Positions 8,473-17,836 of a stretch of DNA of 17,836 nucleotides are shown one piece after another (the first letter of the stretch is position 1; each line of letters starts with the position of its first letter). The position numbers and the translations under genes were made by a program. The notes beneath the pieces are model-generated. The model made no database searches. It was not told the origin of the DNA and saw nothing but the letters and a program-made list of their open reading frames with translations. The DNA comes from Mycoemilia scoparia (Eukaryota > Kickxellomycota > Kickxellomycetes > Kickxellales > Kickxellaceae): assembly GCA_027575805.1 (NCBI GenBank), contig JANBPU010000311.1:1-17836 (forward strand), in the 5' to 3' direction.

Positions 8473-10635
8473 TTATTGCTGTTGTTTTTGATATTGATCA
8501 TTATCCTCCAAAGCCTTTTTTTGGATAGTTTGGTTGGTTTTGGTCTTAATTGGCAAGGCTGAGATGTTAACCTGAACTTCTCTTATATTTTTGAATTTTG
8601 TCTTCAAATAAACCTTCAAGTTATCGACGCTTTTCTGTATATCCCTGGCCTGAGTATTAGGATCAACATGAACCACCAAATCAACATTTTCAAATGGACC
8701 GCTTTTACGACTTCTGACGCTACTTGTACCGACCAAGTTTCTGTCAGAATCGGTATAGACATCTAGACTGTCTTCCAGCCGGGTTTGCAATTCGGGTCGG
8801 TGTAATGTGTCCGTCAGTTCTTGAAGAGCATTGAATGCCATTTCGCCACCACTTTTGGCCAATAAAATACTAACGACAAGGCCACCAAGTGGGTCAAGAA
8901 TAGGCATTCCATAAATTGACCCAACAATAGCTCCCATTGCTACAAAGCTTGTTAGGGCGTCGCTTCGATGATGCCAGGCGTTGGCAATCAGCACATCGCT
9001 GTTTGCCCTCTTGCCGACCTTCATTGTAGCATGGAATAGAGCTTCGTTTATTACAATCGAGCTTCCAGCAAACCATATGGCTTTGGGATCGACCCCCTGT
9101 TCACTGATAGAAGAAGCTGCTATATTATGTTGATCAAAACCATCACTTCCAGCCGTAGTAGCCGCCGAACCCAATATACTCTCAGACGTTGGAATATGTT
9201 GCAGATTTGCCGATGCTGTTGTCTCTACACTTTGACTAACACCAGTAGTGCTATTTGTGCTAGCAGTATCATTCAAGAAAGAAGTGATCCAGCCCATACT
9301 TTCGGGAATAAGGGCAACTAACCCTTCTAGAGAGTGAAAGCCTACTCCAACACCAGCAGATACCAGGAACAGCGATACAATCAGGGTTCCAATAGCTTCA
9401 TAACGGCCATACCCATAGGGATGAGTGATGTCAGCACTCTGTCGAGCTTTCTTAAATGTATAGAATGTAACAATGTCTCCCAAAATATCTATACGGATAC
9501 AACTTATTAATAGGTTTCTATATAAATGTACACATTGATAGGCATATCGGTAAATGATATGAAGTAGTCGTGCTACTACACAGGGACTTACCACTAAATG
9601 AGTGCATGGCATCGGCTAACAGGGATGCAGAGTGAAAATAACTATAAAACAATAGCAACAATGAAAATTCAAAGTTGATTATTTATCCACACAGCCGTCA
9701 TATGCTTGTATTGCACACAAATTCTCTTTAGAGTCGGCAGCGATTGTTGTCTGCGTGGTTAATATGCATTACTTATTTATATCAGATAACTATCTATGTA
9801 TGTATCAGAGCTCCTATTGCCTGCCTGCTACTTACATTCCAGCAAAGCCTTTTAGTGCGGTTAACCCAACATTCGCTCCCATTCCTATCAGTGTGATACG
9901 TGACCCAGCCTCTACATTAATGGAAAATAAGATCAGCATCAGATAACAATATAGCGGTGAACAGACACCAATTCCAACTCAAGTCTTATAAAGAACTTCG
10001 TATGTGTATATATGTGTGTGTCAATATATACACTATGACATTGGCTTACTTTTATGTCTAATGAGGTCAATGACTGCCGACATCTCATCACTTCCATGCG
10101 AATGGATATGTAAATGGCCGTGACTGTGACTATGGCTATGTTCATCATGACTGCTACTGGCATTTGGTTTGTTCGTGCCAAAAGAATTGGAATGAGAGCT
10201 AGCAAGCTGCTTCATACGCTCCACAACATCGTCCTTGCCATCGGCAGCACCATCATCTTTGGTATTTTGATCGTGGCCATGCTTATGTTGTGTTGTTGTA
10301 TATTTCCGCAGTGGCTGTCCCTGCAGTCCAGAATTATTGTGAATCCAGGTCCTAAAGTGAGTAGAAGAATATGGCCGCCTGGCATGGTTTGGGGGACATT
10401 GGATGGTTGAGCTGTTCGTTGTGGCCAATGGCGGCGTTTGAGGCATTGGCGATGATGTGTATTGACTCAGGAGTAGGGGGATATTGGAAGCGGTGGTGCT
10501 GATATGGCTTTGAAAAATGCTATGTCTAATTGACCTGGCTACTGCCAAACCACTACCACACTCACTTAGTGTAGTAACTATGCTGCTGCTGGTGCTACTA
10601 CTGTAGCGAGCACCTTGATAACAATACCGATACAT
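8473..10635 (-). CDS. CDF metal transporter, mitochondrial MMT1/MMT2 type
   Basis: Four exons (10635-10050, 9911-9836, 9641-9592, 9488-8473) encode 575 residues in phase; introns are GTAAGC/GTAAGT...TAG. The CDF fold is complete: TM1-TM2 at about 200-255 with H234xxxD238 (HSFSD), TM3 about 269-293, TM4 about 375-392, TM5 with H410xxxD414 (HHRSD), TM6, then a cytosolic-type dimerisation domain at about 482-550. The two H/D pairs form the metal site. The motif THPYGYGRYE after TM2 and overall similarity point to yeast Mmt1/Mmt2, mitochondrial iron transporters. The Arg/Ser-rich N-terminus fits a mitochondrial presequence. A His-rich run (HDEHSHSHSHGHLHIHSH, 163-180) precedes TM1, and a Ser/Thr-rich insert of about 65 residues (306-372) lies between TM3 and TM4. 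The open frame runs upstream from 10635 to a GTG only, so I chose the first ATG. Iron, zinc or manganese are all possible substrates. Confidence 0.9.
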
Positions 10636-11129
10636 AATGTATATTAAATATCGTCTAGACCAAATCGAAACAATGATACCCACGGAGGTATGGATGAGAT
10701 ATTTGAAACTAATGTATTATGGATGACGTTGTTAATTGTATCCAACCAGGAACAGCTGCTCTTGTATGGATAGCCAAGATATATGTATAGATAGATTCAA
10801 GCAAGTAAAAATAGAGAAAGGGAAGAGCTTTATTGTCACCGTATCTTGGGATTTATGATAAAATCAAAAATAACGTGACTTTATGGATAAAAATAGGTTT
10901 GTTGATGATGAATAAAAGAATGAGGTGTGCAATAAAAAAAGCTCAGACAAAAGACCAGGTAAACTATGGTCTCCTACTTATTGTCTTTTCGCCTTCATTA
11001 TTGAATCTTAATGGTCCTGTCTTTATCTTTCTCTACAGTCCTGTGGCAGCAGCAGCAGTAGTAGTAGCACTAGGTTTTACTGAATTTTAAAGGCTATTAC
11101 AGATTACGTTTTAGGAATCTTCACCTCAA

Positions 11130-11157
11130 TGGTGGTGGTGATGATGATGATGATGAC
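11130..11157. repeat. GGT/GAT triplet repeat
   Basis: Four GGT-type and about five GAT-type triplets in tandem, in non-coding DNA. Confidence 0.85.
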
Positions 11158-11422
11158 AGTGTTTCGGAATTGCCGAAATAGAACAGACGAGTGAGGTGAG
11201 ATCCTCTTGCAGGGAAAGAAAGTAGGGTGGAGGGAAAAATCCTAATGTAAAAATAGCCCTTCTCTCCATAAACATCCTTTTCTTGGTCGCCATTTGATTG
11301 AACCGTGTGACATCACTGCATTGCTTTTGGTTATGATTGGTCCGGCTTTTTTAAGCAACCCTTTTAAAGCTGAGTAATGGCACATCAAACACTTAAATTG
11401 ACATTCCTTTATTGCTGTAGTA

Positions 11423-11440
11423 AGAGAGAGAGAGAGAGAG
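11423..11440. repeat. (GA)n microsatellite
   Basis: About nine GA units, followed by a short alternating CG/TG run. Confidence 0.9.
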
Positions 11441-11699
11441 CGTGCGCGTGTGATAGTTCAACAATGGGTAGGTAGATGGCCTGGTAATTCCATGACAACA
11501 AGCAAAAGTAACTAGGATGTTAGATGAACAAATATGAAAGAGAACTTTAAGAGTTAAAGTTTGTGATGTTTCATAGTGTAGCATTAGAACAATAATTTCG
11601 TGAGATGTTTGATCAAGATATTTGAATCATAAATGCGCCTTAACAATAGAAGCTACACATACACATTAGATTTATTATTTTATTTCGGAAAATTTGGAT

Positions 11700-11853
11700 T
11701 TAAACTTTCTATTTCATATACGCCATTACATTTGGCAAGCTCTCCAACAAGGCTGAACCAAATGGCACACTTATGGCTCCAACAAATTTGTCTCATGGTT
11801 GGGTCAAAATCCAAGATCTCATTTCTGCCTATCATACACTTGATCGCTAGTGA
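11700..11853 (-). pseudogene. Decayed coding repeat, copy B
   Basis: Read on the minus strand from 11853, it gives SLAIKCMIGRNEILDFDPTM, which aligns with copy C (SLVAKCMVDRNE...DFGPI) with one codon deleted. This copy keeps the longest uninterrupted frame of the three (about 58 codons here) but has no evident start or end of its own. It directly abuts MITE-like element 2. The ancestral protein is unidentified. Confidence 0.5.
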
Positions 11854-11862
11854 ACTTTGACC

Positions 11863-11969
11863 ATATAGATCATTATTTTTGAAGGGTGAATGCTTGATAA
11901 TCAATTGTGATTGCTCCTATAATCATTGGCAGCCACCAAAAGATACCCTTCAAAAATTATCTCCCATAT
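11863..11969 (-). mobile_element. MITE-like element, copy 2 (107 bp)
   Basis: The ends form imperfect terminal inverted repeats: 5' ATATAGATCATTATTTTTGA against the complement of the 3' end, ATATGGGAGATAATTTTTGA, matching about 20 of 25. Reverse-complemented, the whole element aligns with 14144-14264, including an internal GATTATAGGAGCAATC block that matches at 15 of 16. It has no coding capacity. No clear target-site duplication is visible. Confidence 0.65.
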
Positions 11970-12300
11970 CGGCAGCAGAAGGACCACCTGACCATGGTAA
12001 ATTTCGTTCAACTATGTATTTCTAGTGACTCTAAATGGACGATTTTCATAGATAAGGGACCTGTTAACTTGCAAGATAAAGCAAGTCTTTTCATGATAAC
12101 ACTTCATAAGGCCGCATACATGCATCTATTTATTTATCTCTCTAACAGATTAACAATTACTGTCATTGTTTGTGTACACAGCTAAAAAATAACTGCTTGG
12201 CATACACTGATATTTTCAAATGGGAGTTCAGACCAAGGCTGTATTATTTTACTGAACTTATCAAATGAAATTGTTGCTACTCTACACATCAAATCTGCCC

Positions 12301-12320
12301 ATTATTATTATTATTATTAT
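12301..12320. repeat. (ATT)n microsatellite
   Basis: Nearly seven ATT units in the non-coding region upstream of the HAD gene. Confidence 0.9.
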
Positions 12321-12689
12321 CATAATTATCTTCTTCATCAACAACAGCAACTTGGCTACGATCAAAATCAAATATAGAGAGAAAATTCAAGGAAAACCTT
12401 GAGCCATTCTTTTTTCCCTTTTATACTTTGTCCCAAAAATATTGTATTTTTCTTTTAAACTTTTCTCCCTCTTAACTCTTGATATTTGTGCATTTATATA
12501 TACTTTTAGACTATTTAAACAGAATCATTGTTCGCCAAGTCCTATTTTCTCATCAATACCTTTGGTTGTTGTTAATACGATTGCTACTACCTTACTAGCC
12601 CCCCTCCTCACCCGGTATTGTTATATTTACCTGGCTCTCACAAGACTTCTTGAAAGAGATATATTGGTATGCACTGTGCAGTTGTCAAT

Positions 12690-13847
12690 ATGTCTCGACC
12701 TGCTTTTAACCACATTCGCCTTATTACATTCGACGCATTCAATACACTTTATGTACCCAAAGGTACAGTGGGTTCACATTATGTAAGTACAAATAAACCA
12801 AACTATGGTGTAGTTTGGATAGTTGGATATACACGTTCATATATTAGTATGTAACCGATATAATAAAAATGATCCCATATTTATCAATATTGTGATTGAC
12901 CTTCCTTACATAACTGATCAACAAAATGTGCACATATACATATTTTAAATGCCTTTAATATATATCTCTCCATGCCAAGGCCGAAGAATTAAGACTGAAC
13001 GGTATAAATATAGAAAATGAAACCGTCGAAAAATCATTTTCAAAAGCATTCAAAAATCAATACAAATTGTACCCGAATTATGGTATCAAAGAGGGGCTGA
13101 CTTCATCAGGGTGGTGGAAAGAAGTTATCAGACAAACTTGGTTTGGTGCTGGTGTTGAAGAAAACGTGATTAGAGATTTATTACCAAAGGCGTCAATCAA
13201 TTTATTGGAAAAATTCAGCTGTGGTGATGGCTATGATATGTATCCGGATGTACCAAAGATCCTTAAAATGTTGAAGCATCGCGGAATCAGACTTGGAGTT
13301 ATTAGCAATTCTGATGAACGAACAGGTAGGGTGATTTTCGAATAAATGGTGTCACTGTTGCTTTTTGATAGTATATTTGTGTTGAAATAAGGCTTCAATA
13401 ATGATTTATGGATGTTTATTACGTTTTCTTTTCTGTAGGCGATATTCTGAAATCTTTTGACTTGTATCAATATTTTGATTTCGTTCAGACTAGCGTGGAT
13501 ATTGGTGTCGAAAAACCTGAACCAGAAATCTTTGAGACTGCATTGCGAGCTATGGGAATTAGTGCTTGTGAGGCTTTGCATATCGGTGACGACTTGATGA
13601 GGTAATTATAAGGTTATATATATATATATATATAGTGGTCATACTTGATTTCATTTGTTAGAGAAAAGAAATATTGACTGGATATTAATATGAAATCTTG
13701 ACTCTTATTAGGGATTACTATGGCGCCAAAGGTGTAGGAATGGAGGCCCTTGTCATTGATCGTACGGATTTGGAAGCATCGAAAAAGGATCCCTATATGT
13801 ATGTCCACTCTCTTTACGAGCTGATTCCAATGCTCAAATCTTCATAA
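12690..13847 (+). CDS. HAD-like hydrolase, HDHD3/Dpi35 type
   Basis: Four exons (12690-12782, 12980-13325, 13439-13601, 13712-13847) encode 245 residues in phase, close to human HDHD3 (251). Motif I is D15-AFN-T19 (ITFDAFNTLY); the second Asp of the classical DxDxT motif is absent, as in HDHD3 and yeast Dpi35. Motif II is S140 or S142 in VISNSDER, motif III is K172 in VEKPEPEIF, and motif IV is GDD (196-198) with D202. The family marker YPNYGIKEGLTSSGWW lies in the cap region (61-76). HAD enzymes use the first Asp as nucleophile, usually for phosphate-ester hydrolysis; the substrate of this subfamily is unknown. An in-frame ATG at 12669 would add seven residues; I chose 12690 because it matches the family's N-terminus. 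Intron 3 carries a TA repeat. The gene converges with NRAMP. Confidence 0.9.
13616..13634. repeat. (TA)n microsatellite in HAD gene intron 3
   Basis: About nine TA units within the 110-nt third intron, shortly after its GTAATT donor. Confidence 0.85.
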
Positions 13848-14380
13848 TTATCGATTCCAGTTTATTTAGAGTTGGAAAGCAGGATCTTTCTGAGGAGATC
13901 TTGATCCTGGATCTCTTTCATTGTAAATGAAAATAATGATCACCTAAATAATAATGCTGCTTCTACTGATGCGATGGTTTCTATTTTGATTCTTTCTACT
14001 CTCTCCCTTATCCTTCATCAAACCATAACCTCTGTACTGTATAAAAGTAATACACACCTACAAGAGACCCATCCGACGCTGGGCCCACATTCATTCTACA
14101 CTTTAAAAATAATGGCAACAATAAAACTTTTTGAGCTTCCATCATATGGATCATAATCTTTGAAGGGTGAATTTTGGTGACCGGTGATTATAGGGGCAAT
14201 CCCAGCCTAATGGATGTCCAGTTTTACTAGTAAACTTTCACTCTTCAAAAATTATTACCCATATAAACTAGTTTAAAAACACAACTCGCATTCATATTCA
14301 AACAAATAAACTGAAAAAGCAATAATAGAACGTGACGCAGTGCACTGCACAAACCGCTAATCATACAGACAATACTTGAA
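13848..14380. other. Convergent 3' spacer between HAD and NRAMP genes
   Basis: No coding content. It should contain both 3' UTRs, and an AATAAA is present near 14120. A MITE-like element occupies 14144-14264. Confidence 0.55.
14144..14264 (+). mobile_element. MITE-like element, copy 1 (121 bp)
   Basis: Terminal inverted repeats of about 28 bp match at 24 positions: the left end starts ATATGGATCATAATCTTTGA and the right end, complemented, starts ATATGGGTAATAATTTTTGA. The interior contains GATTATAGGGGCAATC, shared in reverse orientation with 11863-11969. There is no open frame. Size, structure and copy number above one fit a miniature inverted-repeat transposable element; the mobilising family is unknown. 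Confidence 0.65.
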
Positions 14381-16436
14381 TTAAAACCTGTACCACGACA
14401 ACTTCCATAAGAATGCACCATAAGCAAAGACAGTCACTGTTCCAACTATACCCAAGGCAAGCTGACCTTTGTTGAACAATCCAAGTATGCCTGGTAATAG
14501 CAAATACCCATTGAGTAAAATAAGCCCAACGGCAAGTACCCATCCAAACTTTGAAAGGCTTGGTCTGGTGGCAAATGACCCCATTATCGATGCACTCGCA
14601 GATATCTGGAGAAGGGGAAGGACAGCAAATGGAAGCTGGATGCTCTGCAGGACATTGAGCCATTCTCCCAATACATCCAAATGATTCGATGCTAGCACGC
14701 CAACTACCAAAGTGGGCGCAAGTGATAAGGTACGGGTTACTAACATTCGTAAAAGCGGGTTGATCTTCAAGTCAAGCATGCCTTCCATAACAAATTGGCC
14801 GGCCATTGTTCCAGTCATGGTTGAGCTTTCTCCAGCAGAGAGCAGGCCAATTGCCCATAGAAATGGACCTGCTTTTCCAAATGACTTGCGTAAAACATCG
14901 GCTGCATCATAAAGGCCGGGCAATGGGGTTTCAGCGTTGCCATTGCTGGCATCTAAGGTAGTAAGGAATGCCGAAGACCTGGGCTGAATGGTTTGGTGGT
15001 AGTATGTGTTGGCGAATACGGTTACGATGGCTGCATTTATGATGAACGATGTCAATAAAGCACCGGCTGATTCCAAGGCATAGTAAAAGTTGGCTTCTTT
15101 CACGATACTGCGAGCATTGGCACCACGAGGGATTCTCCGAGACTGAACCAGTGCCGAATGTAGGAACAAGTTATGTGGCATAATAACTACATTGCAGTGT
15201 TTTGAAGATGGTATTCAAAAGATGGCGGCAATAGTTAGCTTCAAGCCTTTAAAATTATCAAAATATCTTTACAGAATGTTTATGATTTGCTCAATAAATC
15301 TAGTACTTACCAGCACCAATCATTCCAACGGCTTGAACCATAGCCTCCTTTGGTATTTTGGGTGTTACCAAACCTTGGAAGAACTCGTCATACTTCGGCC
15401 CACTCATGTATGCCTCGATTAAGAAACAGACCACAACAACGCCAATCATGCCCACAAACAGGGCTTCGGTTTTACGAATCCCATATCTCTGTATTGCAAG
15501 CGAGACGTAGCCAAGGACAGCAGCTACCAAAATGCCCAACCACATGGTGCATCCAGTTATGATTCTTAGTGCCACGGCTGTTCCTATAACCTCCTGGATG
15601 TCAGACCCAATAATAGCCATCTCGGCAAACACCCAAAGACAAAGTGTCATCCACTTTGGATATCTTTCGCGGCATTGCTGAGCCAAATGTCTTCCTGATA
15701 CAGTGCCCACTCGTGCTGATAATATTTGAACAAATAGACCAACTGCATGGGAAAGGAATAGCAACCATATTAGCTTGTAACCAGATACTGCGCCAGTCTG
15801 AAGGTCAGATTCAAGATTTCCTGGATCGATATATGCAATAGACCTATATATATATACGAGCAGTTTTTAACATGTTTAGCAAAGATTTATATATGCATAT
15901 CATTTTGTGTCTCTAGAATCCATACCACTACTGTCACCAGCACAGCCACATAAATCTATGGTTGTGACTTGCTGGATCTGGCAATGCATCGTTTGACTAC
16001 TGTATTATACTTACATCATCCACCCGGGTCCAGTATAACGCCACAACTTTTTCCACGAAAATCCGGGTTCGTAATCACCGATCTCAACTGGTGTTCCACC
16101 AAAATCTTCCCAAACTTGGTACTGACCATGATGTTGCTGTGAGTCATCGTCATAATCCGCATTGCCTGACACTGATGACAATGCTGGGGAAATAGAGTCG
16201 TATCCACAGGATTTTTGGTCCTTGGTTATAAGCCTTTTATTATTATTATTACTTTCGGCATCTTCATGTGTGCAATCGGTTTGATTGTGTCTATTTCTAG
16301 GAGCGGCCGAAAAGCTGCTATTGTTTGTTGCTGTATTGGAAAGCAAAGGTGTACTTGATGATGATGATGATACTAATGCTGTTGGAGATGAGTCATGGCT
16401 GCTGCTGCTAGTGCCTTTACTTTCCCGAGTATCCAT
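14381..16436 (-). CDS. NRAMP-family divalent metal transporter (DMT1-like)
   Basis: Three exons (16436-16015, 15843-15311, 15186-14381) encode 586 residues in phase; donors are GTAAGT and acceptors TATAG and GTAG. NRAMP proteins co-transport Fe2+, Mn2+ and related ions with protons. After a Ser/Asn-rich, hydrophilic N-terminal extension of about 115 residues, the transporter begins near GPGWMMSIAYIDPGN. The TM1 metal-site motif D147-P-G-N150 and the TM6 motif A318-VI-M321-PHN are both intact. The consensus transport motif is at about 432-456 (GESSTMTGTMAGQFVMEG). About eleven to twelve membrane segments follow. The motif wording is closer to animal DMT1 than to yeast Smf proteins, whose equivalent segment reads GQSASITATVAGQ-like. 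Codon repeats encode the Ser runs at the N-terminus. The ATG at 16436 is the only sensible start in the first exon. Location could be plasma membrane or vacuole. Confidence 0.95.
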
Positions 16437-17836
16437 ATTGATTATTTACAAGTCTATCTATCTATGTGTATATTTCTCTCGTTCAGTATATATTCGTCTA
16501 TGTGTCTCCCTATGCCCTGTTTTCTTCTATGCAAGCACTTTTTATTCAAAGACTTGAGTGCAAATTTGAAGAACCACCTTTGAATGCGCGGATAAATGAA
16601 TGAATTGACAAAATTCTTACAACAAAAATAGCAATAGAGCTTCGTGGCTTTCACTTCAACTTGATGTTGTAGGTATAGCTAAGGTAGCTTGAAAATGAAT
16701 AAATATATGCTATCTTTATAGATGAAAACAAAAAGAAGATAGCTAAAAAAGCGTATGGTATGCTATTTAACAAACCTCATGACGCTTAACCTTTCTATCT
16801 ACCCAAATATGTACGCATCCAAGAATCACGCCATGAAAATTCCCACTCTCTCCATCCCATACCACATACGGCAATATCCGTAAATTTGCATACTACTACA
16901 GCGGCCATGTGGGTTTGGGTATGCTGGTTTTCAGGCTATAGCAGAAACCGCCATCAGGCAGATTGACCGATTGGACAGATGCCTTTTATTTGACAGTAGT
17001 TTGCCAAATCCCTGCCAATCGTTTGGTGTTCCCATATTTGTGGGGTTTAGTGTTTTTGAATGTGTGTGGCAGAGTCTCCTCTAGAAGGGCAGTACTGGGA
17101 TATTCCCTTAGAAACCAGCCAATCATCACCGAGACCTCAGCTAAAATGTATGAGCTATGAGCTAATTTGCAGGGAATGTGTGGGGATATCTGTCTGTTCC
17201 CTTTTGGTGGATAACACCATATGTTAGTGAGTGAATATGTATGTGTGTGAGTGTGTAAACGTAAACTCGATTGATGCTATTATAAATCCTGAAACTTTCG
17301 TCTATTTGTGTTTGCTTGCTGAAAAAAAACTAGATTTAGTTGATAAATTAATGATATTTAAAGACACCAACAAATATTTGTACTTGAGTCGCCTTTAGTG
17401 TCTGTGGGTACGTAAACTCTAAGGCTGAAGTAGAGATTTATTAGATCATTAAATGATTGTAGTCGTTATGAGAGATCGGAAATACTCGTAAAAATTAGGA
17501 TTGTTACTTAAGTCAGAATTAAGCTCGGTTCCTGTTACCTTTGTCCTCTGAGTGTACACCAAGCGTGGTATCATGCAATACAATGAAAGTAGGTATTTGT
17601 ATCAATATAAATTGTGTAGTATAGTTAAATGAAAAAGTAAAGTGGGTGAATTTGGGGATTTAATCAGTGGATCAAATTATTAAAAAAGCCCTTTATCTCT
17701 TCATTAATAAAGTTCGTTTTATCAATTTATTTTTAAAAATTCCAATGTGGTGCTATGGCCCAGATATATAATTGTTTTATACTTAATAGAAACTTTAAAA
17801 GATTAAAAAACCTCAAAAGACACTAGAAAACTAGCT
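16437..17836. other. Gene-free right end
   Basis: This 1.4 kb stretch lies upstream of the NRAMP gene and should contain its promoter. I find no exon with domain content or consistent splicing on either strand; the longest open frames (for example 16963-17160 +) look like chance. TGATAA/GGATAA sites (near 16587, 17207 and 17341) could be GATA-factor sites of the kind that control fungal iron genes, but such hexamers are expected by chance in AT-rich DNA. Confidence 0.5.

Larger units (their letters stand above)
10636..12689. other. Gene-free spacer between CDF and HAD genes
   Basis: Upstream DNA of two divergent genes. It contains a GGT/GAT triplet tract, (GA)n and (ATT)n microsatellites, decayed repeat copy B and MITE-like element 2. 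A segment near 11310-11350 carries GTGACATCACTGCA (CRE-like) and GATTGG (a reversed CCAAT box), which could be promoter elements of the CDF gene, but this is speculative. No plausible coding exon was found. Confidence 0.55.

Noticed and set aside
10033..10683. CDF first exon extended upstream to 10683
   Set aside because: The upstream limit is a GTG codon, not ATG; the first in-frame ATG is at 10635 and gives a plausible mitochondrial presequence.
10833..11090. 85-codon open frame on the plus strand
   Set aside because: Its Ala/Val run comes from a CAG/GTA triplet tract, with no start context or homology signal.
11164..11186. Small hairpin (TTTCGG...CCGAAA)
   Set aside because: A six-pair stem is expected by chance at this length, and it is not placed at a gene end.

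Overview
This window looks like nuclear DNA of an early-diverging fungus, most likely Mucoromycota (inference). Protein-coding exons are split by spliceosomal introns (mostly GTAAGT...AG, about 85 to 390 nt). The intergenic DNA is AT-rich and long, with many dinucleotide microsatellites, and the proteins belong to fungal or eukaryotic families (an Svf1 protein, an Mmt1-type mitochondrial CDF transporter, a DMT1-like NRAMP, an HDHD3-type HAD hydrolase). I see no bacterial operon signals, rRNA, convincing tRNA or CRISPR array.

Layout. 1-1800 holds no intact gene. It carries a tandem transposon-end-like repeat, one copy of a decayed dispersed coding repeat, and further possible coding debris. 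1827-2963 (-) is a two-exon gene for a Gln/Ser/Asn-rich protein I do not recognise. 2964-6130 is gene-poor and repeat-bearing. 6131-7931 (+) is a three-exon SVF1-family gene. 8473-10635 (-) is a four-exon CDF metal transporter of the mitochondrial MMT type. 10636-12689 is non-coding, with a second decayed repeat copy beside a MITE-like element. 12690-13847 (+) is a four-exon HAD hydrolase (HDHD3/Dpi35 type). 13848-14380 contains a second MITE-like element. 14381-16436 (-) is a three-exon NRAMP divalent-metal transporter. 16437-17836 holds no recognisable gene.

How the genes relate. SVF1 and the CDF gene converge, as do the HAD and NRAMP genes; the CDF and HAD genes diverge from a 2 kb spacer. 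Two of the five genes move transition metals: NRAMP imports Fe/Mn-type divalent cations with protons across plasma or vacuolar membranes, and the MMT-type CDF handles iron or another divalent metal at mitochondria. They may act in one metal economy, but linkage in fungi is weak evidence. Svf1 proteins are linked to oxidative-stress survival and ceramide transport.

The least expected content is in the spacers: three diverged copies of one coding-derived repeat, two oppositely oriented copies of a short terminal-inverted-repeat element, and a smaller shared repeat. None of these amounts to a demonstrated new system.
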